Positions 16,276 through 22,952 of a stretch of DNA of 41,822 nt are shown here, piece after piece. Location: positions 1 to 41,822 of IMG/VR virus record IMGVR_UViG_3300040801_003977. One strand, given 5' to 3'. Every line of letters begins with the position of its first letter. Position 1 is the first letter of the stretch. A program made the position numbers and the translations under genes. The stretch comes from a virus. The notes beneath the pieces were generated by a model. It did no database searches, was not told the DNA's origin, and was given only the letters and a program-made list of their open reading frames with translations.

Positions 16276-16857
16276 ATGCAGCAAAGCCACGGTGAGATCA
16301 CAGAGAGAAAATTCCTATCCCCGCAGGAAATTTTGGGATTGCAGGATAATCTGCGCTATGCCGATCTTAAGTTTAAACTCATGTTTACCTTCCTTCTCAA
16401 CTTTGGGATGCGAAGGGCTGAGCTCTGCCAACTTCGAGTCTGCGACATTGATCAGGACAATTGGCTCCTTAATATCAGGGGAGTGAAGCGCTCCAAAAAT
16501 AGAGTCTTTCCTATACCCCCACCAATTCTGCCAGACCTTAAGCTTTTCTTAAGATCCATTGACCGGCTTGATGAGGAGTCTCTTTTCAATGTGCCAGTCT
16601 CAACACTTAGAGACCACTGGTATAATCTAAGGCCTAAAGGGTGCAAAAAGGGGATTCACTCCCTTCGGCACACCTTTGCCATTGCCCTTTTTAGAAGTAG
16701 CCGTGACATCAAGCTTGTGCAGACCTGCCTTGGGCACCGGAATATTAACAACACCATGGTTTATGCCGATTATGTTTATTCAAGAGAAGAGATGAGTCTT
16801 GCCCTTAAGAACGGGCTTTTTAGCGAGGTAAGGTATGAAAAAAACAAAAGAGCGTGA
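16276..16857 (+). CDS. Short tyrosine recombinase
   Basis: This 193-residue protein has the complete catalytic set of tyrosine recombinases: Arg in GMRRAEL (46), Lys in GVKRSK (71), HSLRH (128-132), GH (153-154) and a Tyr in VYADY (163 or 166). It is only the catalytic domain; the usual N-terminal core-binding and arm-binding domains (about 100-150 residues) are absent. It is thus distinct from the full-length integrase at 29227-30246 and might act as an invertase, a dimer resolvase or a directionality partner. It precedes and overlaps an HTH regulator gene. Confidence 0.85.
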   Translation: MQQSHGEITERKFLSPQEILGLQDNLRYADLKFKLMFTFLLNFGMRRAELCQLRVCDIDQDNWLLNIRGVKRSKNRVFPIPPPILPDLKLFLRSIDRLDEESLFNVPVSTLRDHWYNLRPKGCKKGIHSLRHTFAIALFRSSRDIKLVQTCLGHRNINNTMVYADYVYSREEMSLALKNGLFSEVRYEKNKRA

Positions 16858-17098
16858 TTATATGAATGTGGCCAGATTCTTTCAAGTGCTCCGCGTAAAA
16901 TTGGACATGAGCCAATATGAGTTTGCCGAAATGCTCGATGTGGATCAATCCTATATCGGCCAGCTTGAAGCCGGCTATTATAAGAAACTTCCCATGCCAC
17001 TCATTAAGCGCCTTTATAAAGAACTCCCCACCAATGCTCAAAAGAAGGAGCTTATGTCTTCGCTAGAGCATGAGTTCTATGATTATTTTACTTCTTAG
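16835..17098 (+). CDS. Cro/CI-type helix-turn-helix regulator
   Basis: This 87-residue protein contains an XRE-family helix-turn-helix: SQYEFAEMLDVDQSYIGQLE (residues about 26-45), with the usual Leu, Ala, Gly pattern. It is a candidate for the repressor or Cro-like protein that binds the recurring ATTAGY-N4-RCTAAT palindrome. ATG 16835 has GAGGTAAGG upstream and overlaps the recombinase gene by 23 bases, so both are made together, linking a recombination event and gene control. No second, larger repressor with a peptidase domain was found in the window. Confidence 0.8.
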   Translation: MKKTKERDYMNVARFFQVLRVKLDMSQYEFAEMLDVDQSYIGQLEAGYYKKLPMPLIKRLYKELPTNAQKKELMSSLEHEFYDYFTS

Positions 17099-17618
17099 CT
17101 TGATAGGGGAGTTGTTTGGTTAATTTCAAATAGCCGTAATAGGCAATGAGTGCCGCGTCCACGATCCCGTCGTGCGGAACCCTTGACCTCGCATTTTTAG
17201 TGAAATCATGATGAGGCCACATTCTCTTGACCTTAACTAGAGCCATAGCTTTTGTGTCCCTTTTGTTCTTGCCACCCTTGACCTTATAGATCTCTTGAAC
17301 ACCCTCAAAAGAGATCCTCTGCCATGCGAGCGGGTCGACTAAAGAGATTGGCTTTCCAGAAAGATCGGCAGCACAAAGAGCGACCTGGTAATTGCGCCCG
17401 AACATGAAATTTGATTTTGATGACGTGCCGGCAATGTTGCGAACCCTCTCGACAAAAACATGGTCATAAGAAAGCCCATACTTCTTAAGCCTTGCCACAA
17501 GCTGTAAGAAATTTAATTGGCCATCGACCACAGGCATCGCTTCGCCGGCTGTGATGTGACCATTAGTTAGAATTGCGAACCCGCCATTTTTGCCAGGGTC
17601 AATGCCTAGGACGTTCAC
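17088..17618 (-). CDS. RuvC-type Holliday junction resolvase
   Basis: From the GTG at 17618 the product is 176 residues and begins MNVLGIDPGKNGG, the typical first strand of RuvC-fold nucleases with catalytic Asp 7. Glu 57 (FVERV) and the C-terminal pair Asp 150 and Asp 154 (HDGIVDAAL) complete the metal-binding site. It would cut four-way junctions formed during replication and recombination, before packaging. A TTG at 17690 would add 24 residues of unusual sequence and also lacks a ribosome binding site. The gene overlaps the HTH gene tail to tail. Confidence 0.85.
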   Translation of the reverse strand: MNVLGIDPGKNGGFAILTNGHITAGEAMPVVDGQLNFLQLVARLKKYGLSYDHVFVERVRNIAGTSSKSNFMFGRNYQVALCAADLSGKPISLVDPLAWQRISFEGVQEIYKVKGGKNKRDTKAMALVKVKRMWPHHDFTKNARSRVPHDGIVDAALIAYYGYLKLTKQLPYQAKK

Positions 17619-17698
17619 TCTTGGGGTGAGCCTTGTATTGTGATTCTTTGCATAGAAGAGATCATAGGCATAAAGAATTATTCTCGGCAAGGATAATA

Positions 17699-17714
17699 AT
17701 TAGCGTTTACTAAT
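17699..17714. promoter_or_regulatory. Operator-like palindrome between divergent genes
   Basis: ATTAGCGTTTACTAAT lies between the resolvase gene (minus) and the phosphoesterase gene (plus), 33 bases before the latter. It could control both. Confidence 0.5.
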
Positions 17715-17747
17715 GGCCCTTCGTCTAGAAAACTAAAGCTTGATTGA

Positions 17748-18536
17748 ATGTTTGGGGTCATCTTGTGCGTAAAATGGGGCGTGGCTTTAGCAGGTATTAT
17801 AAATGATCTACATATTCCGTTTCATGACCCTCGTGCTATCAACCTTGCTTTGTCTGTTTTTAAAGATGTTGGAATTGATACTCTATACATTAATGGCGAT
17901 CTTGTTGACTTTTATGCTATCAACTTTCATGGTCCTAAGCATCCTATTGTTGGGTCGCATTTAGAGGACGAAATCTCTCAAACCCGTCTTTGGCTCAAAC
18001 GATTCAAAGATGAGCTTCCAGGCGTAGATATCCATTATGTTTTTGGAAACCATGAGCACAGACTTGAGCGCTTTATCCTTGCTCACGCTAAAGCCCTTTA
18101 TGGTTATGTGAGCCTTGATAAGTTGCTAGAGCTCGATCGCCTTAAGATCAAATGGACTCCCTATAATCAAAGGGTGCGAGTTCTTGGAAGTGATGTTTTC
18201 ATTCAGCACAGCCCGCCAAGCTATGGGAAATCTGGCTCAATGACTTCGCTCGAAAAAGATGTTGATCAGACCACAATTTATGGCTGCACCCATCGGGAGC
18301 AAAAGTCCACGCGCACAGGCAAGAGCGGGCAAGTTTACTATTGCTATTTCAATGGCTGGCTTGGCTCGACCACTTTAAGCCCAGAGCATACAGAGGTCTT
18401 CTCATATGCTAAGGGGCATGAGTCTTGGCAACAGTGCTTTGCCCTTGTTGGTGTGGATAAGGGCCAGGGGTTTGTCGAGCAAGTTTCAATTCAAAATCAT
18501 AAATGCGTTTATGGGGGCTATGTTTTCTATGGGTGA
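17748..18536 (+). CDS. Calcineurin-like metallophosphoesterase
   Basis: This 262-residue protein shows the motif series of the family: NDLHIP (D20, H22), GDLVD (50-54), GNHEHR (100-105), QHSPP (H154) and CTHRE (H182). These residues bind two metal ions. Phage relatives act on phosphodiesters or phosphates, possibly nucleic acid ends, but the substrate cannot be told from sequence. The N-terminal 15 residues are hydrophobic and atypical; a TTG at 17763 with GGGG upstream is an alternative start. It overlaps the next gene by eight bases (ATGGGTGA). Confidence 0.85.
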   Translation: MFGVILCVKWGVALAGIINDLHIPFHDPRAINLALSVFKDVGIDTLYINGDLVDFYAINFHGPKHPIVGSHLEDEISQTRLWLKRFKDELPGVDIHYVFGNHEHRLERFILAHAKALYGYVSLDKLLELDRLKIKWTPYNQRVRVLGSDVFIQHSPPSYGKSGSMTSLEKDVDQTTIYGCTHREQKSTRTGKSGQVYYCYFNGWLGSTTLSPEHTEVFSYAKGHESWQQCFALVGVDKGQGFVEQVSIQNHKCVYGGYVFYG

Positions 18537-18783
18537 ATTGGAAAGAATTTCCTATCCTTTAGTTCTTGTTGTTTGGCATGATGCCGTTTCTTATGATGAG
18601 TGGATCGAGATTGAAGAGTTTGAGGGTGAGTGTGCCCTTATTCACTCGGTCGGTTACATGATCAGAGAAGGGGAGAGTGAGATCACAATCGCGCAGAACC
18701 TTGATTTAAGCAACAAGGCTTGCTCCATGACAATGACCATTCCCATGATGTGGATTGAAGATATCCGAGAGATTGCTATTTAA
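18529..18783 (+). CDS. Small unknown phage protein
   Basis: The start at ATG 18529 overlaps the phosphoesterase stop by eight bases, so the 84-residue product is coupled to it. It has a VVWHDA motif near residues 14-19, a GYMIREGE stretch near 44-51 and ends in IPMMWIEDIREI. This pattern resembles a small protein seen in many phages; its function is unknown to me. It is the last gene of the rightward block and overlaps the convergent minus-strand gene by eight bases. Confidence 0.7.
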   Translation: MGELERISYPLVLVVWHDAVSYDEWIEIEEFEGECALIHSVGYMIREGESEITIAQNLDLSNKACSMTMTIPMMWIEDIREIAI

Positions 18784-19510
18784 AAGCGTCTTCAAACATC
18801 TCTTGAAAAAATATCATATCATCTGGGAAGTCTCGAAAATGCTCACCAATAAAGTCAGTGTATATTTTGGGTGGGCAGATCTTAAGAGCAATCCAAGAGA
18901 GCGGAGTCGGCAAGATCTTTTTAGCTTGCAGAATTGAGAGCGCTGAGTTCATAGCGATATTGTGCTGCGGGAAATAGCGCCATTTAATAGCGGTCACAAT
19001 AAGGTAAAGGTCAAAGACTAGAAGCAAGGGGTAAAGCGGCCACGATCTCCATGCTCTAATGAAAAGCGCCCACACATCTATAAAGGTCACGTCGGGAAAG
19101 CGCCAAGCGTAGCTGTAGCCTTTTTCTCCATGGTTTCTTTTTGTGGCCCCGTTTTGTCTGACGTTATTCATAAACAAAAAGCCTCTTTTTAAGTGGCCTA
19201 GGGTGAGTTTTTTTAACTCCCCTTTATCCCAAAGTCCGCAGGCTATAATGATGGGTTTAAATTGATCTCGTGATGTTCTATCCCAATCGCTCGCATCGTA
19301 TTCAATATTTGAATGTCTTAGGATAATGCCTGGATGGGGGTGGATCCTTTCCATGACTTCCTGAAAAGTTTCTTTTCTTTCATAGGTATTTTTATTAAAA
19401 TAGGCCAATGTCCAGAACATTCCCTCTCTATGGGCCGAATCGCCTCCATCCCTATGAAAATGCTTATCAAGAAGTCCCCATTTATCTACAAAGTCGATCG
19501 ATTTTTTCAT
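18776..19510 (-). CDS. Unknown protein with conserved-looking DGGDSAHREGMFW motif
   Basis: This 244-residue protein carries a striking N-terminal motif, DGGDSAHREGMFW (about residues 21-33), then SDWDRTSRDQ near 75-84, and one hydrophobic segment near 155-180. Asp, Arg and His clustered around invariant-looking Gly and Trp are typical of an enzyme active site, but I cannot name a family. It is the last gene of the early minus-strand block and sits after a terminator, so it may need read-through or its own promoter. ATG 19510 follows TTGAGG. Confidence 0.65.
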   Translation of the reverse strand: MKKSIDFVDKWGLLDKHFHRDGGDSAHREGMFWTLAYFNKNTYERKETFQEVMERIHPHPGIILRHSNIEYDASDWDRTSRDQFKPIIIACGLWDKGELKKLTLGHLKRGFLFMNNVRQNGATKRNHGEKGYSYAWRFPDVTFIDVWALFIRAWRSWPLYPLLLVFDLYLIVTAIKWRYFPQHNIAMNSALSILQAKKILPTPLSWIALKICPPKIYTDFIGEHFRDFPDDMIFFQEMFEDAFK

Positions 19511-19521
19511 AGTCCTCAAAT

Positions 19522-19555
19522 AAAAAAAGCCCCAAGAATAATTCCTAGGGCTTTT
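19522..19555 (-). terminator. Terminator between early genes
   Basis: AAAAGCCC and GGGCTTTT form the stem; on the minus strand seven T residues follow. The A/T-rich arms make it potentially bidirectional. Confidence 0.8.
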
Positions 19556-19564
19556 AGTTAAAAA

Positions 19565-20059
19565 TTAAATCCCTTGCTTACCGGGACCACTCATTGCGGC
19601 TCTTGGACTAGACTCCGGTAAATCAAGAGGAGTCGCAACAGCCACATAATCAGCCATGAAACGCTCACACTTCTCGATAATGCTCAAGAAACGACTTGAA
19701 TCAAAAGAGATAAGCTTTACTGGAAGGCGTGCGCTTTGAGAGTGCAAAAGCTCATCACGGCAAAGCTCCAAAAGACGAACGATGTCGTTAAGAGATTCGT
19801 TCTCGAGCTCAACAACTTCTGGCGTTGCGCGAAGCTCATAAATACGAGGGTGAGTCTCTGGCAGATCCAAGTTAGGCGCACCTTGGATGTGATCATGATA
19901 AGTGCGGCAAGCACTTAGATATGAACGCAATCGTGTTTGGTCGAACTCATTGATTTGCGAGTTACCACTTGATTGTTGAAACATAGCCTCTTGGATGAAG
20001 CGGTTAATGCGATTATAAAGCCCCTTGATGTCGGCGTTATAGGTTTGTGTTACACTCAT
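19565..20059 (-). CDS. Helical soluble protein, unknown
   Basis: This 164-residue protein has two PETHPR/PESSPR-like repeats (LDLPETHPR near 64-72 and LDLPESSPR near 144-152) and long helices between them. Similar two-repeat proteins occur in phage genomes, but I know no function. The ATG has AAGGGGGAATAA upstream, the same leader as the gene ending at 40966. A terminator follows the gene closely, so it ends an operon and may be strongly expressed. Confidence 0.7.
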   Translation of the reverse strand: MSVTQTYNADIKGLYNRINRFIQEAMFQQSSGNSQINEFDQTRLRSYLSACRTYHDHIQGAPNLDLPETHPRIYELRATPEVVELENESLNDIVRLLELCRDELLHSQSARLPVKLISFDSSRFLSIIEKCERFMADYVAVATPLDLPESSPRAAMSGPGKQGI

Positions 20060-20069
20060 TTATTCCCCC

Positions 20070-20552
20070 TTATAAGGTGATTGTTGAACTCGGTCTTTGA
20101 CCTTGTCTAATCAAAGCCTTGTTTTTTTGTTGAGTCAACTTTAGCCTTTTTAGTAGGCGCTCACAAGTAGGAACATCACCGAAGCTAGGGCAATAAGCGT
20201 CGTAATTAACTGTCAATATCTCAGCAGGCAAGGGTGGCGTTTTTACTGGTATTTTCACGACCTTGGTCACAACTTTTTCTGTGATAATTGGTGTTTGCTC
20301 ATTATAAAAGGCCAGAAATGTAAGGACTGCCGCACAATAAACGACAAGAAGCATTAGCAAAAGTTTATACCACGAAAAGCCCTGATTGCTTGATACCTGC
20401 TCTTTGGTTATTTTTGGAGGCCTTGGGTCAGGAGGAATAGGTGTCTCGGTGACGGATTCTGTAGGGGCGTCTAGGGGCCAGTTTTTTTGAGTTTCGCTAT
20501 GTACATAAGCGCCACTTTGCTTTGCTCTGTTCCATTCTTCAAGGCTACTCAT
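20070..20552 (-). CDS. Single-pass membrane protein
   Basis: This 160-residue protein has a cytoplasmic-type N-terminal part of about 60 residues rich in Pro and Thr, one strong hydrophobic segment at about 62-83, and a periplasmic part with two Cys residues (CPSFGDVPTC). This shape is like an inner-membrane anchor protein with a disulfide. It is coupled to the upstream gene by TAATG. It lies outside the lysis group, so a spanin role is unlikely; no other function is visible. Confidence 0.65.
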   Translation of the reverse strand: MSSLEEWNRAKQSGAYVHSETQKNWPLDAPTESVTETPIPPDPRPPKITKEQVSSNQGFSWYKLLLMLLVVYCAAVLTFLAFYNEQTPIITEKVVTKVVKIPVKTPPLPAEILTVNYDAYCPSFGDVPTCERLLKRLKLTQQKNKALIRQGQRPSSTITL

Positions 20553-20884
20553 TAACTTTTGCTCCTTAACAACTGGTTCTCTTTTGTTAACTGATCCACA
20601 AGGTCAGCCTTGGCCCGAAGTATGTCCTGAGACGTTGGGCGCTCAATAGAAATATTATCTTCACTTGGAGCAAGCCTCCCCATTTCTTCAATTCCTACGG
20701 CCAAACACACATGGGTATCTGTGCGCTTTTTCTCAGTCGTGAAATTGTCAGATTTGCCGCTCTGATAGACGTTGCCGTACATAACAATGGCGTTTTGATC
20801 TAGAAGTTGATTGCAGATCTTGGCAATAAGTGCCGCCTGATCTTTTGTGAAAAACTCTTCAAAGTTATTTTTGTGAAACATCAT
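20552..20884 (-). CDS. Small unknown protein
   Basis: This 110-residue protein (109 if the second ATG is used) has GAGGAAT upstream. The central stretch VMYGNVYQSGKSDNFTTEKK resembles a short beta hairpin; the end is helical. It overlaps the small lipoprotein gene by 20 bases. I do not recognise it. Confidence 0.6.
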   Translation of the reverse strand: MMFHKNNFEEFFTKDQAALIAKICNQLLDQNAIVMYGNVYQSGKSDNFTTEKKRTDTHVCLAVGIEEMGRLAPSEDNISIERPTSQDILRAKADLVDQLTKENQLLRSKS

Positions 20885-21020
20885 ACCATTCCTCGCATAT
20901 CATGTTGGCGCCGTAAGTACAGCACTCCTCGTTTTGGCTCATTTGATAACACTGAATATCTATAGGCTCGTTTTTATCTCCGCAAGAGCAAAGTGCGAGA
21001 ATCAAAATTAGATACTTCAT
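20865..21020 (-). CDS. Small Cys-rich lipoprotein (51 residues)
   Basis: A short frame starts at ATG 21020, overlapping the previous stop by four bases (ATGA). It encodes a hydrophobic segment ending ALCSC, a fitting lipobox with Cys 13, and then a 38-residue mature part with four more Cys residues. Coupling on both sides and the clear signal sequence support it as real, although it is too short for a usual gene list. It may be an exclusion or envelope-modifying protein. Confidence 0.65.
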   Translation of the reverse strand: MKYLILILALCSCGDKNEPIDIQCYQMSQNEECCTYGANMICEEWYDVSQK

Positions 21021-21280
21021 TTCTCATCTTCCTTTTGGTTTAGGGCTTTTCTGAATTCTTTGATTTGTAAATCATGCCAGCCAGCAGTGACCTTTAGTTC
21101 ATCGTAGTGTGCTATGGCTTTATTTATTACGGACCTTAGCCTTTCAATCTCCTCCTGCGCTTCTTGGTGGGCGGACAAATTGACCACAGCAACTGGCTCA
21201 ATACTATTCATTGCCGCTTCTTCTTTATTTCTCCACCATTTGGAAAACTTGGCATCAAAGTAATATATTTCTGGTTTCAT
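21017..21280 (-). CDS. Small coiled-coil protein
   Basis: This 87-residue protein begins with a Trp- and Tyr-containing stretch and continues in one long charged helix (about 35-85) that looks like a coiled coil. It overlaps both neighbours by four bases (ATGA). Function unknown. Confidence 0.6.
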   Translation of the reverse strand: MKPEIYYFDAKFSKWWRNKEEAAMNSIEPVAVVNLSAHQEAQEEIERLRSVINKAIAHYDELKVTAGWHDLQIKEFRKALNQKEDEK

Positions 21281-21603
21281 TTCCCCACATCCTCGATTTG
21301 TTTTAGGGACCTCTCGACAGAGTCAAAAACATTATCTATCCATTCTGCGTCGGATTCTTTCGTTTCACTCACTATTTTATTGAGCGCAGCCTTTGCAACA
21401 GAAAGCTGTTGTTTGAGCTGGTCAATTCTTTGGTCCCGCTCGTATAGGAGTTTTTCTAAAGATTCCTTTTCAGCTTGGCACTTCTGGAAGTCGGAGTACT
21501 CAATAACGTGAATATGCTCGAACTCATCACAGGCAACTTCAGTGGCGGTGAACCCTATCTTGTCTATCCAAAACTCCCTCCACTTCTTATTACTCACAAT
21601 CAT
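21277..21603 (-). CDS. Small coiled-coil protein
   Basis: I chose the ATG at 21603, which has AGAAGGGGG directly upstream; a frame from 21714 would overlap the previous gene by 125 bases. The 108-residue product has a mixed N-terminal part and a long coiled-coil helix (about 35-85). Function unknown. Confidence 0.65.
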   Translation of the reverse strand: MIVSNKKWREFWIDKIGFTATEVACDEFEHIHVIEYSDFQKCQAEKESLEKLLYERDQRIDQLKQQLSVAKAALNKIVSETKESDAEWIDNVFDSVERSLKQIEDVGK

Positions 21604-22000
21604 CCCCCTTCTCACCAAGGCTGGCGAGGGCCTGTCTGGCTCGTTTGCCGGGTGGAAACTCATTGTGGATATACTCTTCATAGTGTTCATAAAGAGGTCC
21701 AGCGTCCACATCATATTCGATTACTCGCCCACGAATAGTTTCTCTTTTGACGTGCGCACCTGTTGCATAAAATTCTAACTCACCCTCAAGCTCTTTAACT
21801 CGGGCTTGGAGCTTGGCTATTTCTGTAAACAGGTCCTTAGTTCCGCGCTGGGATTCTATAAAATCACGAGCCCAATCTGCCCCAGCTTTATAAGCAATGT
21901 AAGTGCGTCCCCAACTATCTTCGGGAGCTACTATATTTTCGTACTCTTCTGCGGTGGCATCTCTCTGCCATTCAAAATCATCGCTCTTTTTATTGGTCAT
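21590..22000 (-). CDS. Small protein with coiled-coil centre
   Basis: The ATG at 22000 overlaps the upstream stop by 11 bases and has GGAG ten bases before it. The 136-residue product has Trp-rich N-terminal stretch (WQRDATAEEYE), a helix KLQARVKELEGELEFY in the middle and an acidic C-terminus. It is probably an accessory early protein; no family recognised. Confidence 0.65.
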   Translation of the reverse strand: MTNKKSDDFEWQRDATAEEYENIVAPEDSWGRTYIAYKAGADWARDFIESQRGTKDLFTEIAKLQARVKELEGELEFYATGAHVKRETIRGRVIEYDVDAGPLYEHYEEYIHNEFPPGKRARQALASLGEKGDDCE

Positions 22001-22205
22001 TATTCCACTCTCCAATACAGTACATATCATATGCCATCTTCACATAAGAAAACTCTTTCCATGACATCTTGGCGGTGTACAAAACTGGTTCACCATCTTT
22101 GTCCATGCCGATAAAAATCATGGGTCTAAGCTCGGTGTCTTCAATTGATTTTATAAAATGCAAAAGCTCATCTTGAACTATTGATTTCAACTCAATGACT
22201 TTCAT
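21990..22205 (-). CDS. Small acidic protein
   Basis: This 71-residue protein has AAGGAG upstream of its ATG. It looks like a short alpha-beta fold (IFIGMDKDGEPVLY in the middle). It is the first gene after the structured RNA element at 22231-22320, so it is the gene most likely to be controlled by it. Confidence 0.65.
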   Translation of the reverse strand: MKVIELKSIVQDELLHFIKSIEDTELRPMIFIGMDKDGEPVLYTAKMSWKEFSYVKMAYDMYCIGEWNNDQ

Positions 22206-22230
22206 CCCATCATCTCCTTAAAGTTAAAAA

Positions 22231-22320
22231 TTGGTAGGGCAGTGATTCAGTTTCGCTCGCAATGGATTGCTACCGTTTTTTATCACCCTAAAATCTGAAG
22301 ACCTTTCGGCCCCTACCAAA
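22231..22320 (-). ncRNA. Structured 90-nt RNA element with possible pseudoknot
   Basis: On the minus strand the ends pair perfectly over 9 bp (TTGGTAGGG, 22319-22311, with CCCTACCAA, 22239-22231). Inside lie a GNRA hairpin (GCC-GAAA-GGT, 22310-22301), a 5-bp stem TTCAG/CTGAA (22299-22295 with 22250-22246) and a hairpin GCAA-TCCA-TTGC (22270-22259). GTGA (22286-22283) can pair with TCAC (22245-22242) across the TTCAG stem, an H-type pseudoknot that stacks on it. TTTTT follows directly. It begins three bases after a stop codon and ends 25 bases before the next start, so it could be a riboswitch-like leader, a terminator or a small RNA. It matches no class I know. Confidence 0.55.
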
Positions 22321-22322
22321 AC

Positions 22323-22409
22323 CTATTTTCTATCCAACAAATAAATAAACATCATCACACTAAAAGCTATATTCGATAAAACTAATACCAAGAGGATCGG
22401 GTCGGTCAT
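22323..22409 (-). CDS. 28-residue membrane microprotein
   Basis: The ATG at 22409 overlaps the previous stop by four bases (ATGA). The product is almost entirely one hydrophobic helix (about 4-23) with a short basic end. It closes a run of four small coupled genes and lies just before the structured RNA. Confidence 0.5.
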   Translation of the reverse strand: MTDPILLVLVLSNIAFSVMMFIYLLDRK

Positions 22410-22609
22410 GGTTTCTCGATTATTGCTTCTGTGTGATAAGTAACGTCAAAATCAATTCCAGCTAAATAAAAATACTCATTACAGCTTTCACATTGTATTT
22501 TAGTTTTGCTCAAGACTGCCCGATCATTAAACTCCCAAGAGTCTGTAAACTCCCAATCGCAGAGCGGACATATTATTTGATCTCCGCTTCTCTCTATAGT
22601 TTCACTCAC
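22406..22609 (-). CDS. Small zinc-ribbon protein
   Basis: The GTG at 22609 has GGAGG six bases upstream and overlaps the preceding stop by four bases (GTGA). The 67-residue product has two CxxC pairs (CPLC at about 15-18 and CESC at about 40-43), which form a zinc ribbon. Such proteins bind nucleic acid or a host protein; which one is not visible. Confidence 0.65.
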   Translation of the reverse strand: MSETIERSGDQIICPLCDWEFTDSWEFNDRAVLSKTKIQCESCNEYFYLAGIDFDVTYHTEAIIEKP

Positions 22610-22713
22610 ACCAAACCTCCATAAAACTGCGCCCAGTAAATAATCCAACCTATCAAGTATGTTAAGGCCATTCCAATCATCGCGATTGAGGCTATGTCGA
22701 GGCGGTCTTTCAT
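22606..22713 (-). CDS. 35-residue membrane microprotein
   Basis: The ATG at 22713 overlaps the previous stop (ATGA) and its own stop overlaps the next start (GTGA). The product is one hydrophobic helix (about 7-29) with Trp and Tyr at its end. The tight coupling on both sides is the main reason to trust this very short gene. Confidence 0.55.
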   Translation of the reverse strand: MKDRLDIASIAMIGMALTYLIGWIIYWAQFYGGLV

Positions 22714-22898
22714 AGCTCAGCCCTAATAAAGTTATAAATGGCCTTTACTTCATCATCTGCGTGAGGCCCATAAAGCATACCTTGCTCAATAGCATAAAGC
22801 GCAAAATCAAGAAGCTTCGGATAATCTTTAAACTTGTACCACCACAAAAAATTAGTAAGTAGTGCCGACAGAATTGCTCCTACTAAAAAATCGCCCAT
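22710..22898 (-). CDS. Small membrane-anchored protein
   Basis: This 62-residue protein has an N-terminal hydrophobic helix (about 3-21) and a soluble C-terminal part with mixed charge. GGAGAGACGGG precedes the ATG. It heads a run of four coupled small genes. Confidence 0.6.
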   Translation of the reverse strand: MGDFLVGAILSALLTNFLWWYKFKDYPKLLDFALYAIEQGMLYGPHADDEVKAIYNFIRAEL

Positions 22899-22952
22899 CC
22901 CGTCTCTCCTTTATTTTTCATTTCAAACCTACCCATGTGTGGTTAGCGATCT

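Noticed and set aside
22231-22320. Match of the structured RNA to c-di-GMP, fluoride or hammerhead elements
   Set aside because: The core motifs of these classes, for example CUGAUGA for hammerheads, are absent. The similarity is only in size and general shape.
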